6,127 nt of DNA from QHWK01 sp035315685 (GTDB lineage: Bacteria > Acidobacteriota > Vicinamibacteria > Vicinamibacterales > CAVVIG01). A program made the position numbers and the translations under genes. This document shows positions 1 through 4,908 of the stretch, one piece after another (position 1 is the stretch's first letter; each line of letters begins with the position of its first letter). The stretch covers positions 1-6,127 of the forward strand of contig DATFXR010000364.1 of assembly GCA_035315685.1 (NCBI GenBank), read 5' to 3'. The notes under the pieces were generated by a model. It had not been told where the DNA came from and made no database searches. It saw only the letters and a list, made by a program, of their open reading frames with translations.

Positions 1-231
1 GAGTCCGGCGATGGTCGTGAATTGCCGTTCCAGCGGACTCGCCACCGACGAGGCCATCGTGCCCGGATCGGCGCCGGGCAGGCTGGCGTTCACGTTCAGC
101 GTCGGGTAGTCCACCTGCGGCAGATCGCTCACCGGCAACGCGCGGTACGCGACGATGCCGAAGAGCGCGATGCCCGCCATCAGCAGGCTCGTCGCAATGG
201 GACGCCGGATGAAGATTTCTGAGAGGTTCAT
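1..231 (-). CDS. RND multidrug efflux pump, inner-membrane subunit (N-terminal fragment)
   Basis: First 77 codons of an AcrB/MdtB-type RND transporter; the gene continues past the left edge, so over 90% of the usual ~1,030-residue protein is missing. These pumps use the proton gradient to drive drugs or other amphipathic compounds out through an adaptor and a TolC-type channel. The visible part starts MNLSEIFIRRPIATSLL, the hallmark cytoplasmic start and first membrane helix (about residues 10-30), followed by ALPVSDLPQVDYPT and the periplasmic stretch SLPGADPGTMASSVASPLERQ, both typical of the MdtB/MdtC/MuxB branch. The ATG at 231 gives the canonical family N-terminus, although no clear Shine-Dalgarno lies upstream. 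It follows the adaptor gene on the same strand and is probably co-transcribed with it across a 97-base gap holding an inverted repeat. Substrate cannot be told from this fragment. Confidence 0.95.
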   Translation of the reverse strand, partial: MNLSEIFIRRPIATSLLMAGIALFGIVAYRALPVSDLPQVDYPTLNVNASLPGADPGTMASSVASPLERQFTTIAGL

Positions 232-241
232 CGTCGCGTCA

Positions 242-326
242 ATGGCTGATGGCTGAAGGCTGATGGCTATGGTTCATGCCTTGATCTTCGAATTACCCTA
301 GCTATCAGCCATTAGCCCTTAGCCAT
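242..326. repeat. Imperfect inverted repeat built of GGCTGAT-like units between efflux adaptor and pump genes
   Basis: The left arm (242-269) contains repeated ATGGCTGA-type units. The right arm (299-326) is its imperfect reverse complement, matching at 23 of 28 positions, with several of the differences being G-T wobble pairs. The arms flank a 29-base central segment (270-298). The right arm begins two bases beyond the adaptor stop codon, and the element fills nearly the whole gap to the pump start. In the minus-strand mRNA it would fold into a long hairpin. No T-run follows, so it does not look like an ordinary intrinsic terminator. Confidence 0.8.
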
Positions 327-327
327 G

Positions 328-1617
328 TCATTGGCCCCGGCGCCCACCGCCGCCCTGGCCACGGCCTCCGGCGCCGCGGCCACCTCCTCCGCGCGGTGAC
401 AGATCGGTCGTCACACGCGACCCCGGTTCCAGCCGCAGCTGTCCTTCCGTGACGACCGTCTCACCCGCCTGCAGCCCCTGCTGCACGACCATATCGTCGG
501 CAACGCGCTGGCCAGGTGTAATCGTGCGCTGCTCGACCGTCGAATCCTGCTTGACGACGAACACGTACTGGCCGTCCTGTCCGGTCTGCACCGCCTGCGA
601 CGGGACGACGAGCGCGTGTGACAGCGTCGCGAGACGCAGCGTGACGCGCGCGAACTGGCCCGGCCACAACCGCCGGTCGGCGTTCTCGAACGTCGCCTTC
701 AGCTTGATGGTGTCGGTCGTCATGTCCACCGCGTTGTCGACGAAGGTGAGCTTGCCCGTGGCCGGCGTTGCGTCCGCATCCTGCGGCACTGCGATCACCT
801 GCAGCGGATCGGTGGTGAGATGACGTTTGATCGTCGGCAGATGCGTCGCCGGGATCGAGAAGGTGACGAACACCGGTTGGACGCGCGCCACGGTGATGAG
901 CTCCGTGTTGTTCGCCGTGACCAGGCCGCCGACTTTCACCTCGAGACCCCCGGTGCGTCCGTCGATCGGCGACCTGATCTCCGTGTAGCCGAGGCTCACG
1001 CGCGCGGCGTCGACGGCCGCCTGCTGCGCGACCAGCTGCGCGCGCGCGCTCTCGATCGACGCGCGATCGGCTTTGACGACCGCCTGGGTCGCATCGGCCT
1101 GGGCGCGCGCCTGCTCGGACTGATCGCGCGAGATGATTCCGCGCTGCACCAGCTGCGCCTGCCGTTCGGCGCTGAGCTGCATGTATTCGGCGTTCGACGC
1201 GTCGCGCGCGAGCTGCGCTTCCGACTGCGCCAGCAGCGCCTTGTCACGGGTGAGGTTGGCGTCGGCCTGCGCGAGCGCGGCTTCGAACGGACGCCGATCG
1301 AGCGTGAACAGCAGATCGCCCTTCTTGACGAAGTCGCCTTCGCGAAACGCAACGTCCTGCAGCTGACCGGTGACTTGAGAACGGATCGAAATCGACGCGT
1401 ATGCCTCGACGTTGCCGATCGCCGCGAGGTCCACCGGGACGTCCTTCTCGACAGCCTTTGCCGTGACGACCGGCGCCGGACCGCCATCACCACCACGGCC
1501 GCCGCGACCGCCGCGTCCGCCGCCGCCCGGCCCCGCGGCCGACGTATTGCTGGTGCAGGCCGCGCCGGCGACGGCAAGGCCCACCCATAGAATGTGCAGA
1601 GAACCTACTCGAGGCAT
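328..1617 (-). CDS. RND efflux periplasmic adaptor (membrane fusion protein)
   Basis: A 429-residue adaptor of the AcrA/MdtA (HlyD-like) family, which bridges an RND pump to an outer-membrane channel in the periplasm. A short hydrophobic signal (about 8-20) ends at Cys21 in VAGAAC, a poor but possible lipobox, so it may be a lipoprotein. After a Gly/Arg-rich linker (29-47) come the first half of the lipoyl domain (about 76-108, with REGDFVKKGDLLFTLD), an Ala/Gln-rich alpha-helical hairpin (110-207), the second lipoyl half (208-245, with YTEIRSPIDGRTG), a beta-barrel (249-330) and the membrane-proximal domain (331-405, with VVPSQAVQTGQDGQYVFVV). The C-terminus (409-429) is a second Gly/Arg-rich tail. 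Length suits the family. The ATG at 1617 gives a credible signal peptide though no Shine-Dalgarno is clear. The pump gene lies directly downstream, which supports the assignment; the transported substrate is unknown. Confidence 0.95.
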   Translation of the reverse strand: MPRVGSLHILWVGLAVAGAACTSNTSAAGPGGGGRGGRGGRGGDGGPAPVVTAKAVEKDVPVDLAAIGNVEAYASISIRSQVTGQLQDVAFREGDFVKKGDLLFTLDRRPFEAALAQADANLTRDKALLAQSEAQLARDASNAEYMQLSAERQAQLVQRGIISRDQSEQARAQADATQAVVKADRASIESARAQLVAQQAAVDAARVSLGYTEIRSPIDGRTGGLEVKVGGLVTANNTELITVARVQPVFVTFSIPATHLPTIKRHLTTDPLQVIAVPQDADATPATGKLTFVDNAVDMTTDTIKLKATFENADRRLWPGQFARVTLRLATLSHALVVPSQAVQTGQDGQYVFVVKQDSTVEQRTITPGQRVADDMVVQQGLQAGETVVTEGQLRLEPGSRVTTDLSPRGGGGRGAGGRGQGGGGRRGQ

Positions 1618-1695
1618 AAGTACAAGAGGATACTGGGCCTTGCCGCGGACTATTTACGGACAGATCGTCATTTGATGTCTCTTTGCAAAAAACTT
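1618..1695. promoter_or_regulatory. Divergent intergenic region between efflux adaptor and Kdo hydroxylase
   Basis: This 78-base gap separates two divergent starts and must hold, or lie close to, promoters for both unless the plus-strand gene starts further upstream. It is more AT-rich than its surroundings. A TATTTA at 1651-1656 (TAAATA read on the minus strand) is the only -10-like element I can point to, and neither direction shows a good -35 at normal spacing. No clear operator palindrome was seen. Confidence 0.3.
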
Positions 1696-2571
1696 ATGGA
1701 TCAGCTGTGGACGGCGGAAATCTACGACTGGAATGGCGTGCTGGATCCGGCCATTCAGTCCGCCGCCGTCGACGCGCTCGAGGCGGGCGCGGTCGTTTTT
1801 CTGCCGACTCTGCGCTTTCACGTTCTCCCCGTCGAAACCGGACTGTTCACGCCCGCGATCCTCGGCACCGCGAAGAACGCCAGCTTCGATCCGTCGTCGG
1901 GAAAGCTCGGCGGAACGACCGTGAACGGATCCGACGCGGCGAGGCTGCACGAGATGATGGAGCGGTTCAGCGCAGCTGCGGCCGCGCTCGTTGACGGGCT
2001 CTTCGCGCGCTACAGAGGTCGTCTGACGCGCGGCCGAGCGAGCTTCCGTCCCGCCGAGATTGCCGGCCGCAAGACGACGTGGCGGAAGGACGACACGCGG
2101 CTCCACGTCGACAGTTTTCCGGCGACTCCGACCGGTGGGCGGCGGATCCTGCGCGTGTTCACGAATGTCAATCCGGACGGCCGCGCGCGCGCCTGGCGCG
2201 TCGGTGACACGTTCGACAAGGTGGCGAGCCGTTTCGCGCCGCAGTTGCGCGTGCCGCTGCCGGGCAGTGGACATCTGCTGGCGCTGCTCCGCGTGACGAA
2301 GTCCAGGCGCACGGCATACGACGCGCTGATGCTGCAGCTCCACGACCGGATGAAGCAGGACGACGCCTTCCAGCGCGAGTCGCCGCAGACTGCCGTCGAT
2401 TTCCCCGCGAGTTCGACCTGGCTCGCGCTCACCGATTCGGTGAGTCATGCGGCGATGTCGGGGCAGTATCAGCTGGAGCAGACGCTGCTGCTGCCGGTCG
2501 ACGCGATGGTGCATCCGGAACGATCGCCGTTACGGATCCTGGAGAAGATCAAAGGCCGTCCGCTCGCGTGA
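1696..2571 (+). CDS. kdoO: Kdo hydroxylase family protein (Fe(II)/2-oxoglutarate dioxygenase)
   Basis: A 291-residue protein resembling Kdo 3-hydroxylase (Pfam family Kdo_hydroxy). Known members use Fe(II), 2-oxoglutarate and O2 to hydroxylate the outer Kdo sugar of Kdo2-lipid A, giving the Ko sugar of the LPS inner core, at the cytoplasmic side of the membrane. Visible signatures are TTWRKDDTRLHVDSFP (127-142), whose H137-x-D139 should be two iron ligands, the following RILRVFTNVNP (150-160) and WRVGDTF (167-173), and SHAAMSGQYQLEQT (250-263), where H251 is the likely third ligand. The ATG at 1696 is chosen because the family-like sequence begins here (LWTAEIYDWNG). An in-frame ATG at 1675 would add seven residues, and neither start has a clear Shine-Dalgarno. 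The gene stands alone on its strand, converging on the phosphatase gene. Function is inferred from family resemblance; catalytic residues look intact. Confidence 0.85.
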   Translation: MDQLWTAEIYDWNGVLDPAIQSAAVDALEAGAVVFLPTLRFHVLPVETGLFTPAILGTAKNASFDPSSGKLGGTTVNGSDAARLHEMMERFSAAAAALVDGLFARYRGRLTRGRASFRPAEIAGRKTTWRKDDTRLHVDSFPATPTGGRRILRVFTNVNPDGRARAWRVGDTFDKVASRFAPQLRVPLPGSGHLLALLRVTKSRRTAYDALMLQLHDRMKQDDAFQRESPQTAVDFPASSTWLALTDSVSHAAMSGQYQLEQTLLLPVDAMVHPERSPLRILEKIKGRPLA

Positions 2572-2577
2572 GCGAAG

Positions 2578-2673
2578 AGCAACCGCAGAGATCGCAGAGA
2601 CCGCAGAAGCATTTTTCTCAAGGAATCCGGTGATCAGAATTGCTCTGCGCTCTCTGCGGTCTCTGCGGTTGCT
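2578..2673. repeat. Long near-perfect inverted repeat of 9-base CGCAGAGAC units at a convergent gene junction
   Basis: The left arm (2578-2611) is three CGCAGAGAC/T-like units after AGCAAC. The right arm (2641-2673) is its reverse complement with two mismatches and one single-base gap. The central segment, 2612-2640, is 29 bases. The left arm starts six bases after the Kdo hydroxylase stop, and the right arm lies inside the last codons of the opposing phosphatase gene. A transcript from either side could form a roughly 33-bp hairpin, so it may act as a two-way terminator or insulator. Only a short T-run after the left arm (2612-2616) resembles a terminator, so this role is unproven. Confidence 0.85.
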
Positions 2674-3854
2674 TTCCCGACGTAGCGCAGGGCGAGCGCG
2701 GTCATGTCGTCGCCCTGCGGCGCGTCGGTGGTGAAATCGCGGACGCGATCGAAGACGGCATCGACCAGCGCCGGCAGCTCGAGCTCGTTCACCTCTGCCA
2801 CGGTCGCGATCAGCCGTTCGTCGCCGAATTCGGCGCCGCCGCGATCCACCGCCTCGGTGATGCCATCGCTGAACGCGACCAGCGTATCGCCGCGCGCCAG
2901 CCGCACGGCACCTTCTTCGAACGTGGCATCCTTGAAGGCGCCAACCATCAGCCCGCCGACGTCGAGGCGTCGGCATCCTGACGCGCTGATGATCGCAGGC
3001 GGATTGTGTCCGGCGTTGCAGTAGCGCAGCCGGCCGTCGATCTCCACGACGCCGTAGAACATCGTCGCGAAGCGCGCTTCGATCGCGCGGCGCGCGAGCG
3101 CCTGGTTCACCCGCGCGATTGTCGTCGCCGGCGAGTCGCTGCCGTAGGCGTGGACGGCGAGGATGCCCTGAAGGACAGCGGTGAGAAGAGCCGCCGGCGG
3201 TCCCTTGCCCGAAACGTCGGCGACGACGAAGCCGACGGCGCCGCCGGCGAGCTCGAAGTAGTCGAAGAAGTCGCCGCCAATCGCGCGGCACGGCACCGAG
3301 GCTGCGGCGATGTCGACGCTCTCGGAGCGGTACCGCTGCGCCGGCAGCAGCGCCCGCTGGATCTCGGCCGCGACGCGCACCTCGCGCTCGGTCTGAGCGT
3401 GTTGGAGGATGCCTTGATACAGACGCGCGCTGGCGATCGCGCTGCCGACGCCGGTCAGCTGGAGCAGAAAGCCGCTGAAGTCATACGTTCGCCGTTCGTG
3501 CGCGATTTGCCCGCCGCGGATCGTGAGCAGGAACACCGACGGCACACGGATGCGCCTGCCGGTCGGCGGAAACCCGAACAGTCCACCGGTGTCAGTGCCG
3601 TGAATGGTCAGCGTCACCACCACGCGGTCGCCAATCACCAGCGTCTCCTCGATTTCCACACGGAAATCGGGGAAGGCATCGAAGGTGATCCGCGCGATGT
3701 GTTCCACGCCGGCGCGTCCCTCGACGCGGCCGCCGATCGGGCTCTCGACGCTGCAGTCGTCGGTGTAGTTGGCGGAGAGCGCCTTCGGGTCGAATCGCTG
3801 GTACGCGTCACGTACGCGGTCGAAGAGCGCGCGGATGTCTTCGGCCGTGCTCAC
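2634..3854 (-). CDS. SpoIIE/RsbU-type protein phosphatase with N-terminal SnoaL-like (NTF2-fold) domain
   Basis: A 406-residue, probably cytoplasmic, two-domain protein. Residues about 5-125 look like a SnoaL/NTF2-fold domain (IRALFDRVRDAYQRFD, a SPIGGRVEGRAGVEHI segment, FPDFRVEIEETLVIGDRVVV, then GLFGFPPTGRRIRV). This fold often binds small hydrophobic ligands. A helical linker leads to a PP2C-like SpoIIE phosphatase domain (about 160-392) with EIQRALLP (164-171), GGDFFDYF (193-200), VADVSGKG (211-218), FATMFYGV (262-269), NAGHNPP (280-286), FSDGITEA (328-335) and DDMTALALR (382-390). The metal-binding aspartates are present, so activity on a phosphoserine/threonine protein, typically an anti-sigma-factor antagonist, is expected. 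No such partner or kinase lies in the window. The GTG start at 3854 comes one base after the regulator's stop, implying translational coupling, and the SnoaL domain begins right after it. The last residues (ATAETAESAEQF) are encoded by a repeat arm. Confidence 0.9.
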   Translation of the reverse strand: MSTAEDIRALFDRVRDAYQRFDPKALSANYTDDCSVESPIGGRVEGRAGVEHIARITFDAFPDFRVEIEETLVIGDRVVVTLTIHGTDTGGLFGFPPTGRRIRVPSVFLLTIRGGQIAHERRTYDFSGFLLQLTGVGSAIASARLYQGILQHAQTEREVRVAAEIQRALLPAQRYRSESVDIAAASVPCRAIGGDFFDYFELAGGAVGFVVADVSGKGPPAALLTAVLQGILAVHAYGSDSPATTIARVNQALARRAIEARFATMFYGVVEIDGRLRYCNAGHNPPAIISASGCRRLDVGGLMVGAFKDATFEEGAVRLARGDTLVAFSDGITEAVDRGGAEFGDERLIATVAEVNELELPALVDAVFDRVRDFTTDAPQGDDMTALALRYVGKATAETAESAEQF

Positions 3855-3855
3855 G

Positions 3856-4251
3856 TTATTCGCGCACCGCCCTGATGATCGACTCCATGTGCGCGACGTA
3901 CTTCTCGAGCGCGCGGCGGCCGGCGGCAGTCAGGCGGAACTCGGTTCGCGGTACGCGCCCGTCGAACGATTTCTCGCATGAGATGTACTGCGCTTCTTCG
4001 AGTTTGCGGGCATGTACACTCAGGTTCCCATCGGTCGTCTGCAGCAGCCGCTTCAGATCGTTGAAGGTGAGCCGGTCGTTCGCGGCCAGCGCGCTGATGA
4101 TTCCGAGGCGCAGCCGCTCGTGAATCACGCGGTCCAGGTCGAGCGCGGTGCGATTCTTCTCCGCCCGCTGGCCTTTGACGTCCGCCTTCGGGCCTTTGCC
4201 TTCGATTCTCTGACTTCTGACGTCCGCTTTCCGGGAAGCCGCCCTAGCCAC
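3856..4251 (-). CDS. Small winged-helix DNA-binding transcriptional regulator
   Basis: A 131-residue protein whose residues 38-125 match the short winged-helix (HTH_34-like, MarR/ArsR-related) family. DRVIHERLRLGIISAL forms the first helix, LTFNDLKRLLQTTDGNLSVH ARKLEEAQYI holds the helix-turn-helix with its recognition helix near 72-88, and SCEKSFDGRVPRTEFRLT (91-108) is the wing. A final helix (110-129) probably dimerises. Such proteins usually repress or activate adjacent genes; no sensing cysteine or metal site is obvious. Residues 1-36 are an unusual basic extension with two copies of KADV(K/R)xQR, encoded by a direct repeat. The GTG start at 4251 is backed by GAGGAG five bases upstream, so the extension is likely translated; an internal GTG at codon 42 would trim it but cuts into the first helix. 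It overlaps the membrane protein's end by eight bases and stops one base before the phosphatase start. Confidence 0.88.
   Translation of the reverse strand: MARAASRKADVRSQRIEGKGPKADVKGQRAEKNRTALDLDRVIHERLRLGIISALAANDRLTFNDLKRLLQTTDGNLSVHARKLEEAQYISCEKSFDGRVPRTEFRLTAAGRRALEKYVAHMESIIRAVRE
4176..4235. repeat. In-frame direct repeat encoding the basic N-terminus of the winged-helix protein
   Basis: Two copies of TGACGTCCGCYTTC followed by GGG-containing sequence begin at 4176 and 4218, 42 bases (14 codons) apart. The segment between them is also enriched in related TTTGCC/TTCTGACTTCTGAC words. Read on the minus strand in frame they give KADVRSQR and KADVKGQR. The tract resembles the low-complexity arrays found between genes elsewhere in this window, but here it lies wholly inside a reading frame. 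Confidence 0.7.
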
Positions 4252-4837
4252 CGTAGCTCCTCGCGATGATCACGCCGAAGATGATGTGAAAGCCACCGAA
4301 GCCGGCGGCCAGGAAGTAATGTCCCCACGCCGCGGGCACGACGAACGCCACGGTCCCCAGCACCATGAACGCGACGCCCATCAACGGCACGATGCGAACC
4401 GAGAACGCCCCGCCGGTTGCCACGGCCGTTCCGTAGAGCAGCAGCCAGCATCCAGGCAGGCGCGCCGCGAGATCGAGCAGCGAGAACACCGGCGTCAGGA
4501 TCATCCCGGCGACCAGCGGCGGCGCATAGGCGAGCGCGAAGCGATGCGCCGGCGCGGCCGGCGTCCACAGCGGCGTGCCGGACGCGCGCGCCTTGCGCGC
4601 GATGGCGACCAGCCCGATCGTGGTTGCGACGGCGGCGTCCGCGAACCAGATCAGAATCCAGCGGAGGGAGTTGTCCGGTGGCCCCGAGATCGCCGCGGCG
4701 ACGAGTGCGGTCGCGCCCATCGCAACGCCGCCCCAGCCGGGAACGGCGGTGAACTCGCTCGCCCGCGACATCGCGTCGCGGATGAAGCGCAGGTTCTCCG
4801 CCGCATGCGCGTGGATCGGCTCGATCGTGCGGGACAC
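4244..4837 (-). CDS. Six-helix membrane protein of unknown function
   Basis: A 197-residue integral membrane protein I cannot assign to a characterised family. It opens with an amphipathic, probably cytoplasmic segment (1-33, with HAAENLRFIRDAMSRASEFTAVPGWGG) followed by about six hydrophobic helices near 34-51, 60-80, 99-121, 128-144, 149-168 and 172-192. The loop between helices 2 and 3 is basic (RKARASG), suggesting it faces the cytoplasm. No catalytic motif or solute-binding signature is evident. The GTG at 4837 is preferred because an extended -10 element sits just upstream, so the message could start at or near this codon. Its end overlaps the winged-helix gene by eight bases, and that gene is coupled to the phosphatase. 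The pairing suggests that it is either the regulated target or a membrane partner of the regulator; this is inference from context only. Confidence 0.85.
   Translation of the reverse strand: MSRTIEPIHAHAAENLRFIRDAMSRASEFTAVPGWGGVAMGATALVAAAISGPPDNSLRWILIWFADAAVATTIGLVAIARKARASGTPLWTPAAPAHRFALAYAPPLVAGMILTPVFSLLDLAARLPGCWLLLYGTAVATGGAFSVRIVPLMGVAFMVLGTVAFVVPAAWGHYFLAAGFGGFHIIFGVIIARSYGG
4257..4262 (-). promoter_or_regulatory. Shine-Dalgarno GAGGAG supporting the GTG start of the winged-helix gene
   Basis: GAGGAG on the minus strand ends five bases before the GTG at 4251. It lies within the last codons of the membrane protein gene and supports the upstream start, so the repeat-coded N-terminal extension should be part of the protein. 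Confidence 0.75.
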
Positions 4838-4844
4838 GTCGAGC

Positions 4845-4853
4845 TTTATAGCA
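4845..4853 (-). promoter_or_regulatory. Extended -10 promoter TGCTATAAA for the membrane protein-regulator-phosphatase unit
   Basis: On the minus strand TGC-TATAAA matches an extended -10 element (TGN plus TATAAT-like hexamer, five of six). The hexamer ends at 4845. Seven bases later is 4837, the first base of the GTG start codon, so a normally placed transcription start would give a leaderless or nearly leaderless mRNA. The expected -35 region falls in the G/C tract and shows no consensus, which is tolerable for extended -10 promoters. Confidence 0.5.
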
Positions 4854-4860
4854 CAAAGAC

Positions 4861-4908
4861 GGGCGGGGCCAGGGGCCGGGGGCTAGGGGCTAGGGGGCTG
4901 GGGCTGGG
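4861..4908 (+). repeat. Tandem GGGGCTA-type G-tracts, potential G-quadruplex
   Basis: Eight runs of three to five G on the plus strand, separated by loops of one to three bases, with units such as GGGGCTA repeated in tandem. This more than meets the four-run rule for intramolecular quadruplexes. The tract covers the stop codon and last seven sense codons of the stress protein gene (opposite strand) and ends eight bases upstream of the extended -10 of the next gene. It is on the template strand for both minus-strand genes, so the RNA would be C-rich. Confidence 0.75.

Noticed and set aside
242..326. CRISPR array or IS-end interpretation of the repeats
   Set aside because: Units are 7-9 bases without unique spacers, and no transposase or target-site duplication is visible.
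820..1590. Long open frame on the plus strand opposite the adaptor gene
   Set aside because: Its product is Arg/Asp-rich with no domain, as expected from the antisense frame of a high-GC gene.
1594..1695. Longer start (GTG at 1594, or ATG at 1675) for the Kdo hydroxylase
   Set aside because: The GTG lies inside the divergent adaptor gene and adds sequence unlike the family. The ATG at 1675 is possible but has no better ribosome site, and the family-like sequence begins at 1696.
2578..2673. Classical intrinsic terminator
   Set aside because: The stem is far longer than usual, and no proper T-run follows the complete hairpin in either direction.
2530..3291. 253-codon minus-strand frame overlapping the phosphatase
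   Set aside because: It is an extremely Arg-rich alternate frame of the phosphatase gene and crosses its stop region.
3006..3875. 289-codon plus-strand open frame opposite the phosphatase
   Set aside because: Composition is dominated by Arg, Ala, Asp and Val with no recognisable motif, while the minus strand encodes clear SpoIIE motifs.
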